Below, one piece after another: positions 13,975-26,162 of a stretch of 64,000 nucleotides of DNA (positions are counted from its first letter, which is position 1; the number at the start of each line of letters is the position of its first letter). This DNA is from Tetrahymena elliotti 4EA. Its lineage: Eukaryota > Ciliophora > Oligohymenophorea > Hymenostomatida > Tetrahymenidae. The stretch lies in NCBI GenBank assembly GCA_000231825.2, contig JH720299.1, positions 178,270 through 242,269 of the forward strand, written 5' to 3'. The position numbers were made by a program, and so were the translations under genes. The notes under the pieces were generated by a model. That model searched no databases. It was not told where the DNA came from and worked only from the letters and a program-made list of their open reading frames with translations.

Positions 13975-14030
13975 ATATATATATATATATATATATAGTA
14001 CCCTAGGGTACTGCCTATTTCAGGCTTGTG
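13975..14030 (+). repeat. (TA)n plus palindromic element, copy 1
   Basis: A TA-dinucleotide run (about 13975-13996) leads straight into the perfect 14-bp palindrome GTACCCTAGGGTAC (13998-14011), followed by TGCCTATTTCAGG. The same order (TA run, palindrome, TGCC, TTTCAGG) recurs at 48400-48450, so this is a dispersed element and not chance. Confidence 0.6.
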
Positions 14031-14063
14031 CCATACAACAAAAATTCCAAAAAAAAACAAAAA

Positions 14064-14973
14064 ATGATTCTTCCAAAAAAAATTAGTTTTTTTTAATAAA
14101 TTCACAGACTAAATTAAGTGTCTAAAAAAAATAAAAAAATAAATGAAAAAAATCCATAATTAATAAAGAAAAACTCATTCTAAATTATTATAAAAAAGGC
14201 TTCTACTATCCATGACAGAATTAAAACAAAGAGTAACAACAACGGCAGCAATACTTTTTCTGGTGCTAAAGGCTAAGAAAAACCTTAAACTAACTAACCT
14301 GTTGCTAAGAAATAAGTGTAAATAAAACTTGAGACAAAAATCATAATTAATTAACATTATCTTTAACTAGAAAAATATTAGAAAAGGATGAATAAAAGTT
14401 AAAAAAAGCTAATGAAGCCTTAGAAAATTAAAATAACTCCTCTAATGCTAATAACAATGAAGAGAATGATGAATCTTTGATTAAAGAATTAGAAGATAAG
14501 AAGAAACAAAGATGCAAATATTATCCTAACTGTAAAAATGAAAGAACTTGTCCATATATTCACCCAACTGAGCCAGTAATTAACTATTTAGAATAAAATC
14601 CAATTTTTTTAAATTAATTTAAAATTAAATTAGTGTCCTTTCTTCCCGACTTGTAAGTTTGGTGCTTAATGCATTAACAAGCATCCTGATTGCAAATATG
14701 GTAAATCTTGTTAAAGACCTGACTGTTTCTATGAGCATCCTTTCCCAAGTAAATAATTTATCAAAAAATTTTAGTGAAAACAATATTTATTTTTAAAAAG
14801 AAAAACAAGCTATAAATCCTTTCTTATAAATGCTTATGATGCCTATGATGAATGCCTCTAAGAGAAAGATTACTAATAAACCAAATAGTAAAAAACCTTT
14901 CCATGGTAATAACCCTGGATAATAATAAGGTAGTAATGATGAATAAAAATCTGAAGAAAAGCAACAACCTTGA
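14064..14973 (+). CDS. Nab2/ZC3H14-type tandem CCCH zinc-finger protein
   Basis: The exons encode a linker (ASTIHDRIK, Asn/Gly-rich) and then CCCH fingers of the ZC3H14/Nab2 spacing: RCKYYPNCKNERTCPYIH, then after an intron CPFFPTCKFGAQCINKH and CKYGKSCQRPDCFYEH. Three fingers share the short C-x5-C-x4/5-C-x3-H spacing of that family. A Met/Asn/Gln-rich tail ends at TGA 14971-14973. Family members bind polyadenosine RNA in the nucleus and control tail length and mRNA export. The introns are a roughly 56-nt one beginning near 14312, one after 14575 and one after 14750. The start is uncertain: ATG 14064 is in frame with the first good exon, but exons from 13329 could be joined upstream. The usual PWI-like N-terminal domain is not seen. 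Confidence 0.75.
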
Positions 14974-16366
14974 AAAGATTTCATGATTTCAAAATGCTAG
15001 AAATATAATTAGAGTTATTATAAACTACTTCCGAACCAATCAATCAAATCACACAATATATTAATAATTATAATTCTGAATCGTATACCAACTAATTTAT
15101 TATTTAATCCATTTTACATTTTTTAAATTATATATTTTTGTCATAGTCTTTCTATTTGGGATACTCAATTCACATTTACTTCTAAACTTTATTTCTTTAT
15201 TTTAAGCATATCCATAAAATATATCTACCATTTAAAACAAAATCTAATAATTTTTATTTTTTTAGATTAATATCCTCTAATAATTAACCAAAAAAACAAG
15301 AGGCATCTATCATTACTTTTATATCCAAAGAAGCTATATTACAAAATAAAAGATTATAGTTAAATTTTAAAATTAACTTCTCGTAAAACTTTTAAAAAAT
15401 AGATTTTTAAAATTAAAAATATTTTATGAAGGACAATTTTGATTACTTGTAATACTTTTCAGACATTTTTCAAATTAAAATTAAAATATACTTTTTATCC
15501 TTCATTTGTTATTTATTTTTTCATTAAACTAAATTCTCTTTCTGTTTATCATAAACAAATTCAAAATTTCGAAAATCAAAAAGTGAATGTGATTGACTCA
15601 ATTTTAATATTTACATAAAGTTATTTTTAAGATAACAATTATGAATGAAGATGATTTAAATATAAAAATTTTATTGAGAGTAAATAGTATTTGTTTATTA
15701 TTTTATCACTTTAATCTTTAAATTCAAATTTTTGTTAAAACTTGTTTTTTTAATTTATTTAAGCAAAATGATTTATAAATTCTTTAGAAAATTAAATAAA
15801 AACTTAAAAAATGAATTAGAAAAATATATTATTTTTAATTTATTTAACATGGTCAGTTATGTTTTTTATTTTTTATAATTTTGTGTTGAATTATTCAAAT
15901 GGCATTTTACAATTTAATATTTTGTTAAAAATTAAAAGGAAAGAGTTGGTATGTATGTTGTATGTATTTTTTATATAGATTAACTGATAATTTAATTGTA
16001 AAATCCTGATTTAGAAAGAAGATTTTCTGTTTTAGCTATTAAGTGAATTAAATCCATCAAAAACCCTTTTGTATTGTTTATAAAGTAATTTTAGCTAAAC
16101 TTTAAAATTTTAGAAAAATAATTAATTTACAAAGCATAAAAATAGTAGTAGTTAATCTCTTAGTAAATAGCTAAATACAAAAGAATAATATATATTTTTA
16201 AACATCATCAAGTCAATTCTAGTAAATGATATTGCCTTTCGAGTATTATTTTTTAAGTGGTTAAGATAGCCGAAATAATAATGCATAAAACAATATACAA
16301 TTTATTAATGGGAATGTGAATGTGAATAGTCAAAAATAAAGAACTAATTTTTATTAGAATAATTAA
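14974..16366. other. intergenic region
   Basis: About 1.4 kb of AT-rich DNA between two co-oriented genes. No gene-like frame or distinct element was seen. It should contain the promoter of the glycylase gene. Confidence 0.5.
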
Positions 16367-19300
16367 ATGTTAATTGATTAAGAGCCAGAGAAATGTGTGA
16401 ATAAAAAGATTAAAAATTATTTAACAGATTAGTTTCAATCGTAGCCTAAGAATACCCTTATGAATAGAATGAACAATTTTACAAATATGAATAATTATTA
16501 AGACAATAAGTTTTTTGTAGAATCAGTAAATTAAGTTTAATAAGAAGATAAACTGTAAGGACATGATGATCATTTATCAGTGCTTTCGTTTGATTCTTAA
16601 GAAGAATTAAATTATCTGATGGAAAGAGAGGAAAATAATTAATTTTTAAATGAAGGAGATATATTTGGTTATAAAAGTAGATACACATTCTTTGAAAATA
16701 GAAATAATTTATTTGAAGAGGATGAAAGCAATACATAAAGAACTTTTGATATTAATTACTAGAACGCTAATGAAATGCTGATAAAAAAGAAGAAAAGTAA
16801 TTTTTAAAATAAAAGTCAAAGTTATTTAAATAATCATAAAAATGAAGAAAAAAAACCTAGCGAATAACGAAAGGACCAATTAATGAAAAGATTTGAGAGT
16901 TTATCACGAATTTACAATAAAGAGTTATCCTAAACAATTACAAATGGCTGGATGAAACCTCCTAATGCTAAAATCAATTAGTTAGATAATAATTTAGGCA
17001 ATTCATCTGCTGCAAAGAGCAACAAGTTATTTTATTAATAACAAAAACCTTTTTCTGCTTAAATCACTAAATCTTCTCTAAAATATGCAGCTGCTTCTAA
17101 TGGGTTTTAAAACTTAGACATATTAAGTAAACAAAAACAAACAAGCTAGCAAGAAACAAAACAAAAATATAAAGAAATTTAAAATGTAGAATCAAATAAC
17201 AGATTAAACATGAAGCCCCCTAAATCTGCTAATTTAAATAGCTTTAAAAATATTCCAACTAAATAAAATTTTAAAGAAATCTAACTCCCAAGACCTAATA
17301 GCAAATAAATGAAATTTCCATAATAAAATTCAGTTAACTCTTAACCTGCTTCTTCTATTTCATAGCCACCTAAAATATAATCATCCATTGAAAAAAATGA
17401 TCTTAACAATAATTTAAATGATCAAAATTTCTATGATGATTTTACTGAGCTAGGTTCAACAGAAACTACAGTAGGGGGAGGAGTAGGGGGAGGTTTCTCT
17501 TTTTAAAATGTGTTTTAATTAGCAGGTGTTCCTAAAGATTTTATAGTTTCTCCTAGAAGTCCAAGAGAAGATTTAAGTTTAAAACAACAAGAAAATAGAG
17601 AAAATCCATTAGATTAAATGATAAGCGATCACCATATTTATGTTGCAAGCTCTATGACAAACTAAAACCAAATAAGTAAATTAATCTTTGATTATTTTAA
17701 AATAAACATTTAAAATAAATAATTTAAAAAGAAAATGATTTAACCGACAGAAAAACCAACATGTTTAGTATTTAAAAAGAAAATGATTAAACTGAGAGAA
17801 AAGCTAACATGTTTGGCAAAACACTCACAAATTTTTCACGTCCTTTTTCTAAAGAATTATCATCTAGAAAGGATACGATTAGAAGTGCTTAGTAATAAAA
17901 TGCAAAGATCAGTAGAAATTAAGATCTTCTTGATAGTTAAAACAAAATTGTAACTAAAAATAAAAAAAGAACAATTTTCAAAATAAATCAAAGCAACTAG
18001 TAAGGATTCCAAAAAGATTAATCCTAGAATAATAATCAAATTTCATCTATTGTTTCATAATAAAACTCTATTTAATAAAATGGAGATGATAATTAATAAA
18101 ATAAATTAATTAATGATTAAAATAGCCCCTTAAATAAATAAAATTCAGTTGATTTTCATGGTTTAGAAATCGTTTAAACAGATGAAAATGAAGTCACTCA
18201 AAAAGAAAATCTTCTTTAACAAAAGAAAAATTAAAACTCATAATAATGCAATAATTATTTCAATTAAGAACCCACGACAAATGAATCAACTAATGCATAA
18301 AATTTTTCAACAACCAGCAATAGAATCATTTCTTTATAAGCTTTAAGATAAAAAAATACTTCTTCTGGTAAAAATTCAGAAAACTTGAATTAAATAAATA
18401 ATTTAACAAAAGATAATAATGAAAAACAAATTAAAAAAACAACAAAAACTTAATCTTTAAACTAAAATTAAGCAGGATAAATTCAAAATAATTAAGTGTA
18501 AAAAACATTTTTTATAAATTCATAAGATGACTACATAAGAAGAGCATTAATTAGAATGGGATGGAAAGAAAATAAAATTCTTTTAAACAATAATTTTGAT
18601 TTGAAATGGATTTACATCGATTCAAATGATGATTACAAATTTTTAAATGATAATTAATTTTATAATCACTTTAAGAATAACAATGAGCTCACTTAAAAGG
18701 GAAGACTGCTTTATAACTTAAAAAACAATATTTAATTTGGAGTTAATTAGGAGTTATTCTTCCCTAGATGCTACGATCTAGGAAATGACCAGGAAAGGGG
18801 AGAATTTTCAAACGAATTTAAGGTAAAATTATTGTAATAAGAAATATTGAAGAATGTTTTTATTTTTAATTTAGAGATTAAATGTGTTGAATATATTGAA
18901 AAAGCATATACAATACATGAAACTTAGAAGAAGTCAAATATATTAAGAAATAAAGCAAGCATATCAGTAGAAATAAGCAAATAAATTGAATTGTTAGGTG
19001 AAAGATGGGATATTCTTTGCAAAAATATCTAAGTAGAAGAAGTTTTTTAGTGCTTTAGAGTACGAGGATGTTAAGAGAGATAATAGATTTATTTTTAATA
19101 TAACTATTATAGCAGAAACGGTAGAAATACTAAAAAAACTAAAAAGGTAATAGGAAGAATATATTGATGAAACAAGGTAGTCAAGAGATTGTTAATTATA
19201 TATCAGTTATGCTAATTCTAATTTAGAGTCTATGATATCTTAATATGCTAAAATTAATGTTCCTTTTGATGAATAAAAGTTTGTTTTTGAAAAAATTGCT

Positions 19301-20586
19301 GGCTTGTCTAAAGAACATTGGTCTTCACCATCTATGAAACTTATGAAAAAGCTTTACTCCTTTTATAAATATTTTAAAGATGCTGATCCTTAATTTAAAG
19401 TATCTGGAACAAAGAATATTTGGATTATTAAACCATCTGCAAATTCAAGAGGATCTGGCATTTATTTAGTTGATAAATTGGATGAAGCTATTGATAGTGG
19501 ATTAAAAATGCAAGCAAGAATAGTGTAAAAGTATATTGAAAGACCTTTAATATTTTAAGGAACTAAATATAAAAAACTTAATAACAAAAAATTTGATATT
19601 CGTCAATGGGTGCTTGTAACAAATTTTAAGCCTCTTAAAATTTATTTTTTCACAAGCAACTATTTGAGAGTGTGCAGTTAATCTTTTGATCTTGATAATA
19701 TTAAAAATCTTTCAAAGCATTTGACAAATTTCAGTCTCAATAAAAATAATTTAGCCAAAGAAAATTGGGATGAAACCGTTGTTGAATTAAAAGATTTCAT
19801 CACATATTTAAAAGAATATAAAAATATTGATTATTAAGAAGATGTCAAGCCTAAAATTAAAGATTTAGTTATTGAAACAATTAAATGTGCAGCAGAAAAA
19901 ATTGTAAATAGAAAAAAATGCTTTGAACTCTATGGATTCGACATTTTATTAGATGATTATGCACATCCTTGGTTATTAGAAGTCAACTTGAGTCCTGCAT
20001 GTTCAGAAAGAAGTTCATTTTTGACAGAAATGCTTGATGCCATGTCATATAAGATGTTTTAAATTGTTTTCAAAGAATGTAATCCCCAAGAAGATTTAGA
20101 AATTAATAAAGAATCAGTACCAGCTTCTTGCTAAAATCCAGATTACGATTGGGAAGAAATTTACAATGAAAAAGAAAAAGAAGATTTTTATGAAGAAGAC
20201 AACTAATTATAATTAGCATTTAATAATGATATACAGCTAATGGTTATAGGCTAAAAAGTAGATATAAAGAAGGAGAGAAATCTTGATAAAAAGTATTACT
20301 AATATTGGTAATTTTATTTTTGCCATGTTATTTTAAAATCAATTTTCTTTTTTTATTTTAATTTAGGGGTGCCATAAAAATTCAGGCAAAAATTAGATCA
20401 TTCTTAGCTAAACAGTTATTGAAGCGCTTAAAAAACAAAAAATTAACTCAAGCTGCTGTTAAAATTTAAACTAAAGCTAGATAGATTTTAGCTTAAAAGA
20501 AAGTTTAGTTTTTGAGGGAATAAAAATCCACAGTCTAAAATATTTAAATTGATAATATTGACTAAATAATAGACTCCGAAATATGA
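16367..20586 (+). CDS. TTLL3/TTLL8-like tubulin glycine ligase with C-terminal IQ motif
   Basis: A protein of roughly 1,330 residues. The first 700 or so residues are a low-complexity Asn/Gln/Lys/Ser extension. The TTL catalytic domain follows (about 18520-20080) with ATP-grasp landmarks: [60 protein letters not shown] and [13 protein letters not shown]. This wording is that of the TTLL3/8 glycylase branch, which adds glycine to tubulin or other proteins in axonemes, rather than the glutamylase branch. An intron near 20294-20366 joins the domain to a short exon with an IQ-like helix ([20 protein letters not shown]), suggesting calmodulin binding, and the stop is TGA 20584-20586. An in-frame 48-nt duplication lies in the N-terminal part. 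Start ATG 16367 is the first ATG of the open frame. Whether it initiates or elongates glycine chains cannot be told. Confidence 0.85.
17722..17817 (+). repeat. tandem 48-bp duplication inside the glycylase gene
   Basis: Two adjacent 48-bp units (17722-17769 and 17770-17817) are identical at about 41 of 48 positions. Each begins with TTTAAAAAG, which looks like a 3' splice site, followed by a frame reading ENDxTxRKxNMF. If both are exonic, the protein has a 16-residue tandem repeat. If not, the two copies offer alternative acceptors. Confidence 0.7.
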
Positions 20587-21006
20587 TTTATTATTTAAAA
20601 TAGTGTTGAGCTACAAATAAATTATAAAAATATTTACTACATTAATACAATTTATTAGAAATAAATTAATTAAAATATCTTTAATGTTTAATCAAATTTA
20701 ATTATACCTTACATTTTAATTTATTCTTCATTTTATTTCATCAAAATTTCTTTAAATTAATTTCCCATTAAATTTTAAATATCCTTAATTAAGGCCTATG
20801 ATAAAATTATAATTTTAGAATAAATTTAGGTTATATTTAAAAGGTATTAAAAACAATTAATTATCCAAAATTAGTGTGTTATGTATGAATGGTATTTGGT
20901 AAGAACTTAAATTTCTTTTTATTGATTACTACTGAGTGACTTAAAAATATTAAGATCATAAAAAAAATACAATTAATTTGTTTAGTAATATTAGAGCAAA
21001 AGCGAA
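20587..21006. other. intergenic region
   Basis: About 420 bases of AT-rich DNA between the glycylase and leucine-rich-repeat genes. No further feature was seen. Confidence 0.5.
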
Positions 21007-23742
21007 ATGTCAGAGGAGTATTAAAAATTTTACTGCTTACAAGATGTAATTAATAATAAATATAAATACAAAGTATTTAAACTTAATTATACTAAAAGCT
21101 TATCAAAAGCTATTAAAATGAAAAGAACTTAGAGATTAATCTAGCGTAAAAAGAAACATTTATTATTTTAAATGATTTTGATCTCAATCTATTTCTACTA
21201 AACATATGCTATGAAATATCGCAAATTTATATTTAAATAATATAAAGATCAAATGACCTTGGATACTAAGGAGCTGTGTTGCTTGGATCTTTGATATAAA
21301 AATCGCCTTCAATTCATAAATTAAAGCTTTGCTTGAGGTAAATATAGCTTAATATATTCATAATAGTCATATTTATTTACAAGAGATAAGGCTGCATTTT
21401 AGCTTTTAATATTAATATAATCTATATACTAGATAATAATAAGATAAAAAATTTTCAACTAAAATCTTTTTTTTAAAGTAAAAATAGTCTTGGAGATGAA
21501 GGTACCTAATGCATAGCTAATTCAACCACCTATTGCTAATATTTAATAAAATTAGAATTATACTTATAGTAAAAAGATATTTATTCTCAATTTAAGAAAC
21601 TTTTGGTTAAACTTAAAACTATTTTTTAAAATCCCAATAAAGTTCTAATAATATCTCCCATCTTGGAGCTGCAGGATTAGGAATGCAATTAGCCATGAGT
21701 CAGAATTTAAATAGCTTATCTTTAGACTTAAGGTTATAAATCTATTTAAATTTTTAGAGAATAATGCTTTATTTTAAATTCAATATAAAAGTTATAATTA
21801 AGTAAATGATGAAGGTGTTTGTAGCTTGGGCAGAGGTTTAGAAAACTGTAAAAATATCTGCTACGCAGCAATTAATTTATAGTAATTCAAAAGTTAGATT
21901 TCTTAATGAAATATATTATTTAATTACCATCAAATATCAAACCACTTAATGCTTTAATATTTTTATTTAATATTACTCAAGATTTAATAATATAAGTTCT
22001 AAGGGGATTAATTTACTTGGTTACAATTTATCAAAAATTTGCAATTTACAGAAATTGGTTTTTATTTTAAGGTAAAATCTTATCATTATTTTAAAAAGAT
22101 TTTTTAATCTTTTGTTTCTTAAATGAAAAAGCTCAAATAAAATTGACGCTTAATGCGACTTTGGAAACAGTTTATCTACATTAAGTAATTTGAAAGATTT
22201 AGCTATTGATCTAAGGTATATTAGTATTTTATTTGGTCAAATTTATACTTTTAGCTTGACACTGTTAATTCATCAATAAAAAAAGAAACAAAAAAGTTAA
22301 TTTATTGGAATATTTAAAATTTAGAAGTGTAAAATAAAATCTGCAGCTTGATAATATTAAGAGTGATCTTTTAAAAAATACAATAAAAGTTCTTTCTTTT
22401 TTTTATAAGTTACAGCTTTTGGAGAAATAATAATAAAAAATAAAACTAAAATATTTAATTTTAATTTGGCAACTATTAAAACGTATTATTTTATATTTAG
22501 TAAAAATAATTTGGGTGATGAAGGATCTTTTAATATTTGCTAAAATTTATCTAGAAGCAGAGCCATAGAGTACTTAGTACTTAATATGAGGTAAATTTTA
22601 TTTTTTCTTTCGACTAATTCAGATAGCATAATAGAGGCAAATTATTCAGAAATATTAATTTTTATCTAAGACAACTAGAGAATCTAAATATGAATAAATC
22701 TCCACAACAATTTTTTAAATCTTCAAACTAAATAAAAAAAGCTCAAATAAAATTGGAGTAAATGGTGCTTCTAAAATATTTAATACTTTATCTAATTTTG
22801 AGAGACTTAGTGATTTGAATCTTATTTTAAGGTATAAATATTACAATTAAAAAACAAAACTAAATGTTTATTTCTATTTATAAAAGAGATAATGATGTTA
22901 ATAAAATCAGTTCTGTTTTAGGTTAGTCTTTAGCAAAATGTACTTGTCTTAAGAAATTTTTATTAGATTTAAAGTAAAATATTATTGAAAAATTGTTTAA
23001 AAAAATAAAAAATGTTTTGAATTTAATATTTATTGATATTTTTTCATCATATCTCAAATATTTAAGAAATTTAAAATTTAATTAGTAAAAATAATTTTGG
23101 GAGCGAAGATGTATTTACATTAGGCAGTGCCTTCAAACAAAGTTAAATTACTACACTTACACTTGAATTGAAGTAATTCCTATTATTTAATATTTTAAAC
23201 CTAACTTTAAATACTATAAAAGAAATAATCCAATTACTTCCAATGAGGTTACTTAACTAGGGTTAGCTCTGGCTAGCTGTTAAAAAATTAAAAACTTGTA
23301 TCTTTTCTTAAAGTAAATCTAATTTTCTTATTTTGAAAATGTTTATTTTTTTATTTTTTCAAATATTTTTAAAACTAATAGTTAAAGCTCATCAAATATC
23401 GAATTTAAAAGCTTAGTCAACAATTTATCTAAATGCACTCATTATAACTCTTTTTCTCTATATTTATCGTAATTATTTTCAATTTAATTAGTTTCATCAT
23501 TAATAACATAAAATTAACTAGCTTTTAGCAAGAGAGTAATTTCAAAAGAAAATTCCTTAGAAAATCACTTAGATTAGTTAATTTAGATGTTCAGCTATGA
23601 CAATAAAATAATCAAAAATAATTTTTTAACGTAACAAAATGTATTCAATTTTATCTTTTATCAAATGTATGCTTAATCTTACATTTAATTTTTAAGAAAA
23701 ATATCAAAAATGAAGTATATATAAATTGTAATATCGAATTGA
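21007..23742 (+). CDS. leucine-rich-repeat protein, one repeat per exon
   Basis: ATG 21007 starts a basic N-terminal segment (MSEEYQKFYCLQDV, then IKMKRTQRLIQRKKKHLL) of a kind seen in ciliate LRR proteins. From about 21490 to 23470 at least eleven short exons of roughly 75-95 nt each encode one RNI-like repeat (NKIG..G...L...LS....L..L.L.L+). Examples are NISHLGAAGLGMQL with LNSLSLDLR near 21645, NNLGDEGSFNICQNLSR near 22500, and NNFGSEDVFTLGSAF near 23090. Nearly every repeat ends just before a GTA donor, so exons and repeats coincide. The protein is probably a protein-binding scaffold. The 3' end is approximate: the last frame reaches TGA 23740-23742 but its splice joins were not confirmed. 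Confidence 0.7.
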
Positions 23743-24127
23743 ATGCAAAGTTTTATGTTCTTTGAATATAAAAAGCGATATTTTTAATAGAAATTTTCTC
23801 ACTTTTTTAATTTTTTATGATTTCATGGGGAAAAGAAGCATTTAATTAATACTTTATTGATAAATTTTTTGATTAAGAATAATTAGAATATAGAAGAAAA
23901 AAAGGTGATTTAATATCTTATCAGAAAAAGATGTATTTAATAAATTTGAATGAAAAAAGTTTTCTAATGATTTAATATGTCTAGTTAGATGTGAATAAAT
24001 CAATAAAAAATTAATTAAAATTTAACTTAAAAAATCAAATAATAAAATAATTTTTATAAAATAAATGAATAATGACTAAATAACAGAGTTATATATTTTA
24101 TGAACAATTAATTATTCTGCTATTAAC
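23743..24127. other. convergent intergenic region
   Basis: About 385 bases between the 3' ends of the LRR and CS-domain genes. AT-rich, with no recognisable element. Confidence 0.5.
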
Positions 24128-24957
24128 TCACTCGCCAATGAGTTTAACTTTATGTAAGGAGAGCCAGTGGTCATCCTTGCTAGCCTTTCTGATAACAATA
24201 GTTATTTGGTTTTCTTTAATTTAAATTTTGGACTTGCTAAAGTCAATTTTGTTTGATGCTCTGGGAACAGAAAAGAGATAATTCTTTCCTTTGAATTCAT
24301 GGACTTTTAATTCAAAACTTGTTTCTAAGAATCTACATTAGATTTTGTTGATATCATGGTTTTAGATTCCAGGTAAATCGATGTTAACCCTTTTTATTAA
24401 TAATTTTATTCAAAAATATATTCTTAAGAAGAAAAAATAGATTTTGGTATTTATTTATTTATTACTTAACGCTCCAATCGCCAGATTCGAAGAAGGAGAA
24501 TTTCTTAAGGGTTTCGTAGTAAATTTTTTTCTCTTCACTAACAAGAAGGGGCTTAGGAGCATCTATTATTTTAATTTAAGTTTTAAGACTTTGTTTATTG
24601 AACAAATAATATTATTTTTTACCACAAATAAGGAAAATATCACTACCATCTTCAAAAAAGTTACTTAAAAGCATATCAAGATTGGTAAGAGCTTTAGAGC
24701 TTTATGATATAAACAAATTCATTAATTTTAGGTGCTTAATTATATGCTTTTGAAATAAAATTTTACTTTTCGTTAGTTAAAACTTGCATGTAGGTGGGGT
24801 TGAGATCACCACGGAATTTAGAAACATTGTATAAGAATTGCTTGAGAGTCAAAGTATTTTCATAGGCTGCAACCTATTCGGTGGGTACTTCAAACTTATA
24901 AGTATAAAAACCCTTATCATGTAAGTTGGGGTACTTCAAATGCAAATAAAACTTCAT
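24128..24957 (-). CDS. CS-domain (p23/CacyBP-like) protein with N-terminal globular domain
   Basis: Four exons on the minus strand give exactly 200 residues. The introns are 24766-24700, 24646-24563 and 24465-24390, and the stop is TGA 24130-24128. Residues 1 to about 90 (MKFYLHLKYPNLHDKG, FEVPTEQV, LTLKQFLYNVSKFRG) form a compact domain of ubiquitin-like character. The C-terminal half is a CS domain (GDWSVKVNIDLPG, FLETSFELKVHEFKGKNYLF, ITIVIRKASKDDHW) closest in wording to the CS domain of CacyBP/SIP. CS domains bind Hsp90 or ubiquitin-ligase partners. The usual CacyBP N-terminal hairpin and C-terminal SGS region are not visible, so this is a relative and not a clear orthologue. It is divergently transcribed from cpn10. 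Confidence 0.8.
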
Positions 24958-25716
24958 TTTCTTGAAAGACGAACTAGCTAATTATTAATTTACTTGTTTA
25001 TTTATTCTTTTTAATGCTTAAAGATATTTTGATTTTTGTTGCAATATTAATTATTTACAAATACTTTATTTTTCTATTTTTTCTTAGAAGATTTGTAAAA
25101 ACAAACAAAAAATTTAATTATTTTTTGATAGAATATTAACAAAAGAAACTCACTAATTGGTTAGTTAAAAAATCAAAAAAAAAAAAAATATAGGAAAGGC
25201 TTTCATTGAAAATTGAAAGAAGAATGTAGGTTTTTGATATTTGAAAATAATTGAATTTAATTGATAAATTATTAAACGAATTTATTAGGCTATTGAGTAT
25301 AATAATGAAAGAAAATTAAGAAATCTTCTATTTTTCTATTATTCTAGATATTAAAAAAAGATTAAATTTTGATTAATTGGATTTTTATTGTTAATTTCAA
25401 GTGCAAATAATTAAATTAATTAATAATTAAATAAAAATTCATTCATAATTAAAATTTTTTCTGAAATATTCTTTGTTTCTTTATTAATTTGATCATTTGT
25501 TTTAAGCCTTTAATAATTTTTAATTAATTTCCATTTCTTTTACAAATTTGATAATAATCAAAAAGATATTTATTTGTTCATTCATTGATAATATTTTATA
25601 GACAGCTGCCAATTACATATAAATCCTCTTAGATAACAAACTTAATTATTAAATAATAAAAAATTCAAAACAAATATTAATTAACAATCTAAAAGCAAAA
25701 GATATAAATCATAAAA
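24958..25716. promoter_or_regulatory. divergent promoter region of CS-domain and cpn10 genes
   Basis: These 759 bases separate the two start codons and must hold both promoters. The region is AT-rich with poly(A/T) runs. I see no convincing heat-shock element array by eye. Confidence 0.45.
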
Positions 25717-26162
25717 ATGACCTCCGTTTTCAAGAGATTAGTTCCCACCTTCAACAGAATCCTCGTTAAGAAGTTCGAAGCTGAAACCAAGACTAGAACT
25801 GGTATCATTCTCTAAGACCCCGCTGATAAGACTGCTTACGGTGAAATCGTTTCTGCTGGTCCTGGTAATAATTAATCATCATATTAATTTATTCTCAAGA
25901 AACAAACATCATTCATAAATAGCTCTTAAGAAAATTAGCAAAAACTCATTAAAGAAATGAATTAATCCATATCATAATTAATCCATAATATTTTAACAAT
26001 ATAGGTACCTTCGACAACAACGGTAAGGTTATTCCTTTGGGCGTTAATGTCGGTGATATAGTTGTCTTACCCGACTACGGTGGTTCCAAGATTAATTTAA
26101 AGGATGGTGAATTCTTCATTTACAGAGATACTGATATCCTCGGTGTCCTCCACAAGAATTGA
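25717..26162 (+). CDS. HSP10: mitochondrial 10-kDa chaperonin (cpn10/GroES family)
   Basis: Exons 25717-25864 and 26005-26162 flank a 140-nt intron and encode 101 residues, the normal cpn10 length. The protein starts MTSVFKRLVPTFNRILVKK, which fits the GroES signature, then has a mobile-loop segment (ETKTRTGIILQDPADK) and the beta-barrel strands GEIVSAGPG, VGDIVVLPDYGGSK, FIYRDTDILGVL. It caps the Hsp60 ring and folds imported proteins in the mitochondrial matrix. A separate N-terminal presequence is absent, as is usual in this family. Codons are strikingly richer in C and G at third positions than in neighbouring genes, the pattern of strongly expressed ciliate genes. The stop is TGA 26160-26162. 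Confidence 0.97.

Noticed and set aside
24444..24668. Plus-strand frame over the CS-domain gene
   Set aside because: It is the antisense shadow of well-supported minus-strand exons.
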